In this document: positions 18,300-28,700 of the stretch, in pieces
Layout of the letters: every line of letters starts with the position of its first letter
Position numbering within the stretch: position 1 is the stretch's first letter
Assembly: GCA_026770585.1 (NCBI GenBank)
Contig: MU646892.1
Location: forward strand, 45,893 to 84,435
Direction: 5' to 3'
Length of the DNA stretch: 38,543 nt
Source of the DNA: Baffinella frigidus
Taxonomy: Eukaryota; Cryptophyceae; Cryptomonadales; Baffinellaceae
Notes under the pieces: generated by a model
What the model was told of the DNA's origin: nothing
Databases searched by the model: none
Seen by the model: the letters and a program-made list of their open reading frames with translations, nothing else
Program-made: the position numbers and the translations under genes

Positions 18300-18660
18300 A
18301 AAACACCCCCCATTCCGTCAGACAAACAGATAAACGCCGCCCCTAGAATCAGACAACCCAGGCCCCTTCCGCCAGAAAATCAGACAAATAACGCCCCTTC
18401 CGGGAGACAAGCAGCGCCCGTTCCGTCAGAAAAACGCCACCTCCTAACCAGACAGAGCCAGGCCCCTTCCGTCAGACAATCAGACAAACAACGCCCCTTA
18501 TGGGAGACAAACATCGCTCCTTCCGTCAGATAAACGCCGCCCCTTGTGCAAGACAAACCAGAGGCCCATTCCGTGAGACAAACGCCACCCCTTCTGCCAG
18601 AAAATCAGCGCCCCTTCTGAAAAGACAAAGATGGCCCCATGCGGGAGGCAACTGGCGTCC
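18300..18660. repeat. Minisatellite CGCCCCTTCCGTCAGACAAA
   Basis: Roughly ten irregular units with CGCC.CTTCCGTCAGA and CAGACAAAC over 360 bases. Open frames through it are repetitive and not convincing proteins. Confidence 0.7.
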
Positions 18661-18734
18661 CTTGTCTGACCGGCCGTGTCTCCTCGGAAAGGCTGCTCGG
18701 ATCGAGAGACCCCGCCGCGATTCAACCAGGGTCT

Positions 18735-19265
18735 GGGGGGGTGGGGGTCAAGGTTTGGGGTTGAGGGTTGAGGGTTGAGGGTTTGGGGTGTGAGGTTTGG
18801 TATGCAGGGTTTAGGGTTTGGGGTTGAGGGTTTACGGTTTGGGGTTTGAGTTGTGGGGTCTGGGGTTTGGGGTTTGGGGTTCGAGGTTTGGGGTTTGGGG
18901 TATGGTGTTTGGGGTATGGTGTTTGGGGTTCGGCGTTTGGGGTTCAGGGTTCAGGGTCTAGGGTGCAGGGATTAGGGTTGAGGGTTCAGGGTTGAGGGCT
19001 TGGGGTTGAGGGCTTAGGGTTCAGGGTTCAGGGTTCAGGGTTCAGGGTTCAGGGTTGAGGTTTGAGGGTTGAGGGTTCAGTGCTGAAGGCTTGGGGTTTG
19101 GTGTATGGGGTTTGGGGTTGGGGGTGTAGGGTTTGAGGTTTAGGGTTTAGGGTGTAGGGTGAAGGGCTTAGGCTTCAGGGTTTAGTGTTTAGGGCTTAGG
19201 GTTTAGTGTGTGGGGTTTGGGGTTTGGGGTTTGGGGTTTAGGGCTTAGGGCGTATGTTTGGGGGT
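18735..19265. repeat. Degenerate 7-bp array (TTTGGGG, TTCAGGG, TTGAGGG)
   Basis: About 530 bases with period 7 and blocks of different variants, including a pure TTCAGGG block near 19018-19060. Confidence 0.9.
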
Positions 19266-19289
19266 TCGGGGGGTGGGGTTGGATGGTGG

Positions 19290-19530
19290 TGCAGGACCTT
19301 GGGGCAGCGAAGGTGTTCTGTCTGGACGTCCTCTCCGCAGTGTGTGCACACCGTCCGTTGCTGTTGCCCCACGCAAATGTCAACGTGTCAACTTTCAGAG
19401 TGATCCACTTAGTGCGCTCCACTTGGCAGGGTCCACTTGTCGCCATGAGTGGCCAATGTTGGCCACCCAGACTCAGCTTCAGACGTTTCCAGCTTCAGAC
19501 AACGGTACGTTGCTGTTGGCCGCCCACACA
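19290..19530 (-). other. Possible exon with upstream echo
   Basis: GGCAACAG acceptor near 19366 followed by an open reading of about 60 bases; an alternative frame reads VCTHCGEDVQTEHLRC. A GGCCAACAG site followed by similar bases near 19499-19525 looks like its upstream echo. Phase does not link cleanly to the exon at 18256, so the exact exon is unresolved. Confidence 0.35.
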
Positions 19531-19660
19531 CATCTTCAGACTTGCCACATAGCGGTCTACCAAGGGAGTTTTTGCCGGATACTGGCCAAGAATCGGTTAG
19601 AATATCCAGCCTGTCCCTTCGGTATTGCCTACCGTAGGGTCCTACCGGGTATTAACTTAC

Positions 19661-22600
19661 GAAGTTTTCACGAAATTGGGTGGTAGCCCGCAGTGTTGCA
19701 ACACGGTGATCGCTGCTACCGTGCCCTCTCAGTCCGTGAGACTCTCAGGTGAGCAGGGGATCGCGTGTTGAGTTGAACCAGATCATTGCCTCGACTCACG
19801 AGATGACTGCACCAACTCATGAGCTCCATGATGCGTTTCCAGTCCTCCTTGAGATGAGAGTGCGGCACACTCCGAAAAGGCTTGCGAAACCACCAGCCAC
19901 CCGACGTTTACCAGATCGGGGTGGAGTTGAGTAATCCCCCCCCCCCCAGACTAAAGGCTGAGTCTTTAGTCCGGGTGAAATTTACTGAAGGTGACATTTC
20001 CCGATCTGGTAAACTGCATGTGGCTGGTGGGAGAAGCGAGCCTTGTGTGACTCCATCTTAGAAAACCCTTCCTACAAAGGGTTTCTCGCCAACCAAATTT
20101 ACTACAAAAACCGATTTACTATTGCTAGTGACATCAAATTGTGTAGTAAATTTCGTTGACATAAACCCTCTCTAGAAAGCTGTATTTGAGATTAGACTGT
20201 GTGCTTGCATGATGATGGCGCCTGGGTTGGTGTCCTGGCCACGATTCATAACCTAAACCACAAACCCGAAATCCCAAACCCTGCAACCCAAAAAAGCGCG
20301 TGTGGTGACGATTCAGGAGAGCTTTTTGCGTGGCGTGGAGCTGATCCAGGGATTTCAAATACTTTAATGAATGCGGGTAACGAAATTTACTACACAGAAG
20401 GCTCATACTAGAAATTGATAGAAATATTGATGGAATTGTGTAGTAAATTTCGTTGCCCAAATTCGTTTAATTGAATTGTTGTCCCGGATGAGAGCACACC
20501 TTTTTGGAAGACTTCTTGGATCCGCGAAAGCCTGTCGTCGTCGTCATCGGCAGCCTGCCACCCAGAGAGAGAGAGATTGGTGAGTTATTGCACATCAACC
20601 AGCGCCAGCGCCGCCCATGCCCTACGCATTGTGCTACTTACTATGCCCCGTGTCGGCCGCTCTTACGCGATGTGTCGGAGGCCTGCCATCCACTCCCCCC
20701 CTCGCCCTTCCCTTGCTTTTGCGTATGGTATATGGTATATGGTATATGGTATATGGTATATGGTATATGGTATATGGTATATGGTATATGGTATATGGTA
20801 TGTGGTACATGGTATATGGTATATGGTATGTAGTACATGGTACATGGTACATGGTACATGGTATATGTTCAAGTGTCGCGTTGGCCCGTGCGGTACCCGC
20901 CCTGACGCTGCAGCTTCGCACCCTGTCCTGAAGCGGGCCTGTCTTGTACCAAGGCGGAGCTATCACGTAGACACTCCAGGTCTCTCTCTCTCTCTTTATC
21001 TATCTATCCATCTCTCTATCTCGCTCTCTCTCTACATCCCTCCCTCCCTCCCTCCCTCCCTCCCTCCCTCCCTCCCTCTCCCTCCCTCTCTTGCACACAC
21101 GCACTCGCGCTCTCTCCCTCCCTCTCTCGCTACGGTGCCCTCTCACAGTCGAGCCTGAACCACTGCTCCGCTTGCCCTCCTCTCGACGACAAACTCCCTC
21201 GCCCCTCCTCTCTAGTCTTACCCAGCGTATCCGCAATCAAAATTTCGGCTAACACAATACTGACCAATGCATGCCAGAGCGATTTTTTCTCGCATCTGCT
21301 GGCCATTTTGTGTCTTAAATAAACCTGGCACACGGATGCGGATTAGTACCAGCACCGTCAATTTTTGGCAGTGGTTTGTTGTTTTCGTGTGGCCAACAGA
21401 TGCAAACACCGCTCGAACAACACAGTGGGCTACGAGGGTTTCGTTGACAACAGATTATGGGGGGAAATGTGACCAAATTGCCGCAAGGCAAGTTGACTTT
21501 GGATGAAAGGTTGGTGGTTGACCGTGTGGTGGCGGGAAGGAAGGGTACCCGGTAGTGTCGCATTTGCGGGGGTCGAAGACTATCACGGCCTTGGAGGACA
21601 CAGCGTCGTCCGCCTCCAGAATTGACTTGATCTGCGTGTACAGCGACGCTACCCCAGGCTCCTTGTCCCACTGTTTCAGGGTGTAGTGTGGGGGGTTAAG
21701 GGCCACACGGTCGACTACGGACCTTTCATCAAAAGTCAACTGGCCTTGAGGTATTTAACTTAAAGGATTTTCTGGTGCAAATTTGGTCACGTTGCCCCCC
21801 GTGATCTGGGGTCAACGAAACCCTCGTAGCCCACCGTATGGTGAGGGTTTCGGTATAACCCAACACAGCCAGCCAGCCATCGTCGCGCCACGCTAGTCAG
21901 CTCCATGCTACTGCTTCTTTCCAGCATTTCTTAATCAAGAGGGGGGGGGGGTAGCCCTCGAGTGACTGACGGTAAAATCGTTGAATAGTCCTCGATCGTA
22001 AAAGTTGACAAGTTTGTACCCCACGCCAGGTCGTTACTGGGAATTTCAGAACGCAACGTTTCATTCCGTGGTGCTGAATGAGTGTGTGGGCCCAGGTGAG
22101 ACGCAACTCCTCGTCCTTTCCACGTCTGATTTGTTACTTTGAATTTCAGATCCGGGTACAAAATGTGAAATAAGACTTGTATCTGAAATTTCCACAAATG
22201 ACCTGGCGTGGACTACAAGACCTCTTCGATTTTCTGTGTACGAGAAATCATTCATCACGGGTACTCGGAATCCGAGCAGTTTATGGGCACAAAGTGATCT
22301 TAAGTTGCCAAATTTACCCCCGTGTCCATTCTTGGCCGGTCCGCCCTTCCGCACTCAACCAGGAAACGGAGCGCGCTTTCCCAATCGTCCTTATCATCGC
22401 TATCATCCGTGTTGAAACTACTGGAAAGACTCAAGACGGGATTTACGTTGTACGATTTTGAGGACCTCGCCTCCGGTCGCGCGCGGGAAACCACACGAGC
22501 CTGCCAAATTCCCCATTCCCCATTCCCCATTCCCCATTCCCCATTCCCCATTCCCCATTCCCCATTCCCCATTCCCCATTCCCCATTCCCAATTCCCCTT

Positions 22601-22932
22601 TTTGAATGTTGGTCTGATGGTTTTGTGAGGAGTTGGTCACGTGTCGACCATTGAACGTGGTCGACACGTGACCAACCCAATAAAAATCACTACACAGTGA
22701 ATAAATTGTGAACTTTTGGACTTTTTAAATGGTGCCCCGATTAGCCTCGTGTGGGAAATGGACGCACCTTTTCGGGGTCCATCATTTTGAGAGACAGCAG
22801 GCCCTCGGCCAGCTGGAGGCTCTTGCCTTCGTACAGCTGCGGGTCCTCTCGCATCCCCTGCCAACGCCACACACATATTTACTGCGGTTCTCTCTCTCGC
22901 ATTCTCTCTATCTCCTCTCTCTCGCTCGCTCG

Positions 22933-22984
<52 letters not shown>

Positions 22985-24023
22985 AACACGACCCTCCTTG
23001 AGGTCGCCACCTGCACCCAGCCAGGTCGCCGTATTCACATTCCTAAACCCCAACCCCTAAAACCTAAACCATAAACCATAAACCATAAACCCTAAACCAT
23101 AAACCCTGAACCATGAACCCCGAAAGTTGGCACCTTGAGGGTAGAGCAGCCCTTGGTGGCATACTCCTTCTTGAAGATCGCGGCGATGGTGCGCCACCGA
23201 GAAGAGGCCTTCTTCTGCACGTTGCCTGTCGACCGCAGACACACCCCCGCCTGCCATCCACCAGCCACCCCAACTCTATCACATCGGGATCTGTCACCTG
23301 TTGCCAACTTCACCAGGGCTGAAGGCTGAGCCGTTGGTCCTGGGGGGGGGGATGAGTAGTTAGTAGTTTGATCACTTGTCAGAACGGCTTCACACGCTCG
23401 ACGTGTGTTATGAAGAACAGTTCACAGGACTGAATACAGAGGTTGACAACGAACAAACCGACCCCGCATGCCATCCCCCCATCCTTCGCGCGTCAGGGCC
23501 TACGTAAGTTGAGTCGTTGGGCTGTTGAAACTGCTCAGTCCGTGGGCTATCAAAACTTTGCGACGAAGGGATTTCGGAAGAAACTTTGTCTTTTGGGAGG
23601 GAGTGGTAGGGACCAGGAGGAAGATAGCGTCGCCGCCGTGGCGGTCGGATTTCGGGAGGGCTTCTCTGTGCTGGCAAGGATTTCTGGAGGGGTTCTCTCT
23701 CTTGAGGACGGTTGCAGGAGGGTTTGTCTGACCAGGAGAAACATGGCGTCGCCGGCGTGGCGATCGAACGGCCCGTGGAATTGAGATGTGCCGGGGGTCT
23801 TGGACCGGACCATGGTCTTGAACCCCCGGCACATGAACTGCACCGCTTTGTCCGCCTGCTCGTGGGAGGGAAGCGAGCTTGAATAAATCGTCAAACGCCA
23901 CCGCTGTACGCTAGGTGGAGAGGTGAGACGAGACGTGAGGGTTCGTGCGTCGTCCTTCCTATCAGACTTGGTCTTGCTAGCATGCTCGAGCATCGCCCGT
24001 CCCCTCAGATCGCCACTCGCCAT
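19661..24023 (-). CDS. Unrecognised multi-exon charged protein, eight phase-matched exons
   Basis: No family recognised. Exons: 24023-23733 (MASGDLRGRAMLEHASK to DRHAGDAMFLL), 23214-23134 (RWRTIAAIFKKEYATKG), 22857-22768 (REDPQLYEGKSLQLAEGLLS), 22500-22318 (an acidic DDSDDKDDWESALRFLVEC segment), 21670-21549 (YTQIKSILEADDAVSSKAV), 20554-20500, 19880-19800 (HLKEDWKRIMELMSWCSHL, strong GTGAGT donor) and 19725-19661 (GTVAAITVLQHCGLPPNF, strong GTAAGT donor). Each junction agrees in phase, 322 codons plus two bases. Exon 20554-20500 has two readable frames and the chain uses the one giving TTTTGFRGSKKSSKK, so that part is less sure. The ATG at 24023 follows a CAG acceptor; an upstream exon may exist (24990-25433). 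The strong last donor shows that the gene continues downstream, probably into 18256-13111. Confidence 0.6.
19879..20045. mobile_element. Fold-back element next to an exon acceptor
   Basis: Left arm GCTTGCGAAACCACCAGCCA.. with GTTTACCAGATCGGG; right arm carries the inverse (CCCGATCTGGTAAAC, GTGGCTGGTGG, GCGAGCC). An inner ACTAAAG / CTTTAGT palindrome lies at the centre. The left arm reaches the acceptor of exon 19880-19800. Confidence 0.6.
20088..20160. mobile_element. MITE-like element, family 2, diverged copy
   Basis: AACCAAATTTACTACA on the left and TGTGTAGTAAATTTCGTTG on the right, the same ends as 20376-20458. The interior is about 35 bases and AT-rich. Confidence 0.6.
20376..20458. mobile_element. 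MITE-like element, family 2
   Basis: Nearly perfect terminal inverted repeats: GGGTAACGAAATTTACTACA at the left, and the reverse complement with one difference at the right. About 83 bases in all. Intronic relative to the minus-strand gene. Confidence 0.7.
20725..20867. repeat. GTATATG 7-bp array
   Basis: About twenty heptamers, GTATATG then GTACATG variants. It gives long Tyr/Met/Val-rich open frames on both strands that are artefacts. Confidence 0.9.
20983..21130. repeat. CT, TATC and CCCT microsatellites
   Basis: CTCT, then TCTATCTATC, then (CCCT)n near 21040-21075. Confidence 0.85.
21421..21838. repeat. Large inverted repeat enclosing one exon
   Basis: Outer arms GTGGGCTACGAGGGTTTCGT at 21424 and its inverse ending at about 21837; inner arms GTTGACTTTGGATGAAAGGT at 21491 and its near-inverse near 21722-21743. 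Exon 21670-21549 sits in the middle. A related GTTGACTTTTGATGAAAGG occurs at 13500. Confidence 0.75.
22013..22219. mobile_element. Fold-back element (candidate MITE)
   Basis: TTGTACCCCACGCCAGGTCG and GGGAATTTCAGA on the left are mirrored by TCTGAAATTTCC and GACCTGGCGTGGACTACAA on the right. Interior about 120 bases, no coding sequence. Intronic. Confidence 0.65.
22508..22596. repeat. CCCCATT 7-bp array
   Basis: Twelve nearly perfect heptamers. In gene sense (GGGGAAT) the array ends about 8 bases before the TTTGGCAG acceptor of exon 22500-22318. Confidence 0.95.
22632..22676. promoter_or_regulatory. Perfect 19-bp-stem palindrome with CACGTG motifs
   Basis: GTTGGTCACGTGTCGACCA, loop TTGAACG, TGGTCGACACGTGACCAAC. 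Each arm has a CACGTG (G-box type) and a GTCGAC site. It lies in an intron; a regulatory role is only a possibility. Confidence 0.5.
22885..22982. repeat. CT then CA dinucleotide repeat
   Basis: CTCT/GCTC followed by (CA)n, in the intron between exons 23214-23134 and 22857-22768. Confidence 0.9.
23043..23122. repeat. AAACCAT / AAACCCT 7-bp array
   Basis: About ten heptamers beginning a few bases beyond the donor of exon 23214-23134 in gene sense. Confidence 0.85.
23606..23642 (-). repeat. 3'-edge echo of exon 24023-23733
   Basis: Reads RHGGDAIFLL followed by a GTCCC donor-like site, against RHAGDAMFLL and GTCAG at the true exon end (23733). About 30 of 33 bases match. Confidence 0.75.
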
Positions 24024-24056
24024 CTGCGAACAAATAGATTGCACCCAAGAACATCT

Positions 24057-24186
24057 GCTAACAACACAACGCCCGTCCCCTCAGACCTCTGCCCTGCATC
24101 TGAGAACAAAGTGGTAGAACCGAAGCAGGCTCGTTCAACACCCTCCCCCCTCAGACCGCCACGCGCCATCCGCTATCAAAGTGGTG
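24057..24186 (-). repeat. Two 5'-edge echoes of exon 24023-23733
   Basis: 24062-24116 keeps a TTCTCAG acceptor, an ATG and GGTCTGAGGGGACGGGCG; 24143-24186 is more decayed. Both lie upstream of the real exon in gene sense. Confidence 0.75.
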
Positions 24187-24269
24187 TAACTGAAGCACAC
24201 GCCGGAACCGAACCGGAGAATGCAATGGCTTGATGGGGTTCGGCAAGGACTGACGCGGCAGGCTGGCGC

Positions 24270-24380
24270 GAAACCCTCGTTTCGGGTTTCGAGTTTCGGG
24301 TTTTGGGTTGTGGGTTTCGGGTTTGAGGGTTCAGGGTTCAGGTTTCAGGGTTCAGGGGTTCGGGGTTCGGGTTCAGGGGG
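24270..24380. repeat. TTTCGGG / TTCAGGG 7-bp array
   Basis: About 110 bases of degenerate heptamers in the stretch between exon 24023-23733 and the possible first exon. Confidence 0.8.
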
Positions 24381-24989
24381 ACGTGCCGACACAGGGAGGC
24401 GCTTGTTGATCCACGCCTTTCTCGCCAGAGTGAGGTCAACGTCGTTTTCGCTTTTCGCTGGTTCTGGCCCACGGCCGTCGCACACGCACCGCTCTGAGTG
24501 TGCACACACCCTGCATCCAGTCACACAGGGATTACGACGGTGTGTTGATGGATTATGGTCTCACTCTCCTCCAGAGCCCCACTTGACCGCCAGCCGGCGG
24601 CCCTCGCCCGCCAGACAGCCGTTGCCGCCTGGTCCCTCTTCTGCTATATCTCGTCGCCGACCCGCCGGCGCTGCCCCTTCCCTGTTCTTCTCTCTCTCGC
24701 TCCCTCTCGCTTGCGCTCTCGTTCTCGCTCGCGCTCTCGCTGCCACCCGCTGCCAGTCACTCGGGTACACGATCCCTGTGTAGCACCCTCCACGCACACG
24801 CTCCATGGGTGGCACCCTCCACGCGGCACGCCACAGCACCCAGGCATCCATCACCGCTGGTCTGAAGAATCAAAGGACTATCGATGCTTTTGGCTGCCTG
24901 GCAATCGTCACATTGTCTCCTGATGGAGACTGGCAAACCCTAAACCTGAAACCTGCAGCTCTTCAGAAAATCAAAACACCAACCGAGAA

Positions 24990-25433
24990 ACCCTTGCTGT
25001 TTGCATCCAGAAACCTGCCGCCGCCTCGCAGCGCCGCATCCCGCGCCGCCCGCATCCTTTCCATCGCCTCTTGTGACATGTCAAGGACGAACGTCATCTG
25101 ACCGCCCGTCTCCCGCTTCTCGCCTCTGATCTCGCCCTTCTCGCTCCGCCGCTTCTTCGCGCCGCCGCCCCGCGTCTCCTCCCCGCTCAAGTCTTCCCCG
25201 CGTGTTCTCTCCTCGTCCGCTGGTGACCGTTCCCGCTTCCCACCTTTCTGCGACCCGCGATCATACCAGGAATTTCTCTTGGGCGATTCGCCGCTACCTT
25301 TCTGGATCCTCCCCGACGCCCGTCGCTTCCCCCCGCTGTCTCCGCCGCCAGTTACTTGTGGGCGCTCGCTTCCCCTTTCCGAAGCGCGTGGTGCCTTCGA
25401 GGACGAGCTTCCCCCACCCCCTCCTCCCGCCAT
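24990..25433 (-). CDS. Possible N-terminal exon, charged low-complexity region
   Basis: An open frame from ATG at 25433 starts with a Gly/Ser stretch, then a long Arg/Lys/Glu/Gly-rich segment with a nuclear-signal-like KKRRSEKGE, and ends in a helical MSQEAMERMRAARDAALR. Possible donors are CAG|GTTTCT at about 25014 or a GTTGGT near 24983, the second of which would join exon 24023 in phase. An ATG further upstream (25559) keeps the same frame. Function unknown. It faces away from the plus-strand gene starting at 25761, so the roughly 330 bases between would be a shared promoter region. Confidence 0.45.
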
Positions 25434-25760
25434 CGGGCGAGTGGCCACCACGGTGCGGCTTCCTACCGCAGTGCCTACGGATACAGTTGCCTGTCCGACC
25501 TTGTGGGGGGGTGGTGGCAGGAGGAGAACGCTGCGAACGAGCACAGCTTCCCTTCGCAAGACAACAATTCACCGACGAGCCTGTTTTGCCCTTCTGCCCT
25601 GAGAAATGGATTTCTGCATCCTCGATTTGGTTCGCTTTGGACCCGGAAAGTCATCCAGAACTCGACGGTTCAAACGTCCAGCCAGAGCTCCAGTGTTGGG
25701 CGACTTCAAGTCCAGGTGTTGGCGACTGGAGGAGAGAACAGCGCGGCTCGGCTGCCGGAG

Positions 25761-28700
25761 ATGAGCAGGAAATCAGGGGGCAAGTCCCGCGAGTCGGCCG
25801 AAAGCAAGGCGGAGCGGCTGGAGGGAGTGGTTCGCCAGCAGCATCTTCTCATCCAAGAACAGACGAGGTGAATGGCCCCTAGAGCGGGCGGGGTGGGTCC
25901 TGCGCAACAAGATGTGTGGGACGCGGCGCGGCGCCGGCGTGCCCAGTGCCGCCCTGATGCGCCAGCGTGTGCGAGAGGATGGGCCCTAGAAGGGGGGGCA
26001 CTAGGGGATATGGGGGGGTGGGTGGTTTTCCGGTTTGGTGGTGGGGGGGTNNNNNNNNNNNNNNNNNNNNNNNNNNNNNNNNNNNNNNNNNNNNNNNNNN
26101 NNNNNNNNNNNNNNNNNNNNNNNNNNNNNNNNNNNNNNNNNNNNNNNNNNNNNNNNNNNNNNNNNNNNNNNNNNNNNNNNNNNNNNNNNNNNNNNNNNNN
26201 NNNNNNNNNNNNNNNNNNNNNNNNNNNNNNNNNNNAGGGTCTAGGGGGTTGGGTTCAGGGGTTAGGGGTTATGGCGTGGCGTGCGCGTGTCCATGGGGGG
26301 AGAGGGAGTCGGCGTGCAGCACGCCGTAAACCCTCAACCCTAACCTCTGAACGCTAACCCCCAAACCCCACACCCTAAACCCTAAATCCCAAATCCTAAA
26401 CCTCGAACTCAAACTCGAACCCTGAACCAGAGGTCTGCGTGGTGGTAGAGGGGGTAGAGGAAAGGGTGGGGCCAAGGACCCACCCTAAACTCTCAAAACT
26501 ATACCCTACACCCCAAACCCTAACCCCTGGCCAAGGAGTAGAGGAAGGGGCAGGACCACTGATGCGTGAGGAACAAAGTGGCGTGCACAAACCTTACACC
26601 CTGGACCTCGAACCCCGAAACAGGGCAATCTGAGGCTTGATGGCACACGTCGGAAGCCTGCAGGAGGACATCCACCCTTCTCGGGGGTCACTGACAATCC
26701 CGAACACCTTGCGGTTCACGGTGGGTCACTGACAATCCCCCAACCCCTGACTCTGACCCTGTGGTTTTCAGGTCGATCGAAAGCTTGATGGCACACGTCG
26801 GCAGCTTGCAGGAAGACATTGCTGCCCAGGACCGCCAGATTGACGGCTTTCGCTCACAGGTCTGTCTATCTGCCATGTGATCTGTCTTTCTGCCGTTTGA
26901 TCTGTCTTTCTGCCCTTTGAGCCTGGATGAGGACATCGCGGCGCAGTACTGCCAGATTCACGGCTTCCGTTGACAGGTCCGTTTTTCTCTCCTTGAAAAC
27001 ACAAACAAGTGGCCGTGCAACCCACAAACAGGTTGCTGCGCACCTTTCAACAATCTTTCCATGCGGAAAGGCACCTGTGCGGCGTCGGTGCCGCCCTGGA
27101 GGGAACTCTGAAGCAGCTTGGACCTTTGCGTGGGCAGATTTTCAAGGGGATGTACTGGAATCGGACCTTTTCGATTCCAGCACATCCCCTTGAAAATTTG
27201 GTTGAGAGTTCCCTCCAGGGTGGCGTGCTTTTGGCGCACGGTCGCATCGCCTCCCTGGACACAAACCCTACAAGTGGCAAATTGCCTTGGGCCTTCCCAC
27301 TAGCCCTTGGAAGTGGCTCAAATAGTGGTCTGAAGCATTTTTGATTGACCTTGACAGACCCCCCGATCTGGGGGGTCTGCGATAACAGTTGACGAATTGT
27401 CGGTACAAAACTTTTGAAAAATAGTGCAGAGCACAATTTGAGGCATCATCTCCCAGGGTTAGTGGTCTGCGAGATGCCTGCAACCAGTCCCACGCTCCGC
27501 AGTGGCAAACCCCCCCCGGCACCGCAATCGCCTCTCGACGCTGCGCCGGACCCTCTCAGCCCTCCTCCTGGCACTCTCATCCGTACACATGCACCTCTTA
27601 GACGTACTCCTGATACCGCAGCGCTGTGGAACACGATGCTCTCAGCCATCAACCCTCAACCCCTCAACCCTAAACCCTAAACCCTAAACCCTAAACCCTA
27701 AACCCTAAACCCTAAACCCTAAACCCTAAACCCTAAACCCTAAACCCTAAACCCTAAACCCCGAACCCTAAACCCTAAACCCTAAACCCCGGGATGTTGC
27801 AGGTGGAAAGGCATCGGGAACGCGCAGAGGAAGAGGCGCGGCATCGACAGGTTATCTTTGAGCCTCCCCCACCTCAGGCGATTCGTTGCAGGGTTCCGAG
27901 TGTCGGGTGCAGGGTGTAGGGTGTAGGGTGTAGGGTGTAGGGTGTAGGTGTAGGGTGTAGGGTGTAGGGTGGGAGGCATCGCGAACGCGCGGAGGAAGAG
28001 GCAAGGCATGGACAGGTTATTCTTGAGCCACTCCCAACCCAAAACCCGAAACCTGAAACCCGAAACCCGAAACCCGAAACCCGAAACCAGAATCCTGAAA
28101 TCCTAACACGGCATTTTTCTGAACCTCTTTTACTCGCAGTATCCAACCCCCCACCTTTTTTTAAACGGAGTAACCACTCTGCAACGTATCCCGAACAAAA
28201 ACAGTGGACTGCTCAAGACAGTCAATGGATTCCTTCCAATCCCATCATGCATTGATGCGAGCGCAAGCAGGATTGGAGTTTTCAGTATCTCGTACACCCA
28301 CAGCATTGCATTACCGTACGATGCTACAACCTTACAGGCAACTGAGCCCGCACAGAATGCAACACTCCATCTCGTGATGTCAGCGCAAGTAAGGAGAAGT
28401 GGCACCAGGGAAGTACAAATGTGAGGCACGGCGTGGTACCGGGCCTTTCAAGGCGACTTTTCACAAAAACGAATTCCGCGGGGGCGTCTAACGCCTTCGG
28501 TGGAAGCAGGACTCGGAGATCCCATCATTTATTGATGTCACCGCACGCATCACCCTGAACCCTAAACCCTAAACCCTGAACCCGTGTTTTCCCCCAGGAT
28601 TGGGAGCGGCGGCACCAGGACGTATCAGAGCAGCTAGGCACAGCCGTGCGGGAGAGGGAGCGCGAGCGCGGGGGGTGGGGGAATGGGGGTGCGTCCCTCA

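Noticed and set aside
18500-18778. Plus-strand protein with repeated RQ/TN units
   Set aside because: It is the translation of the CGCCCCTTCCGTCAGACAAA minisatellite.
20577-20966. Tyr/Met/Val-repeat open frames on both strands
   Set aside because: They come from the GTATATG heptamer array, which stays open in several frames because 7-base units cycle through all phases.
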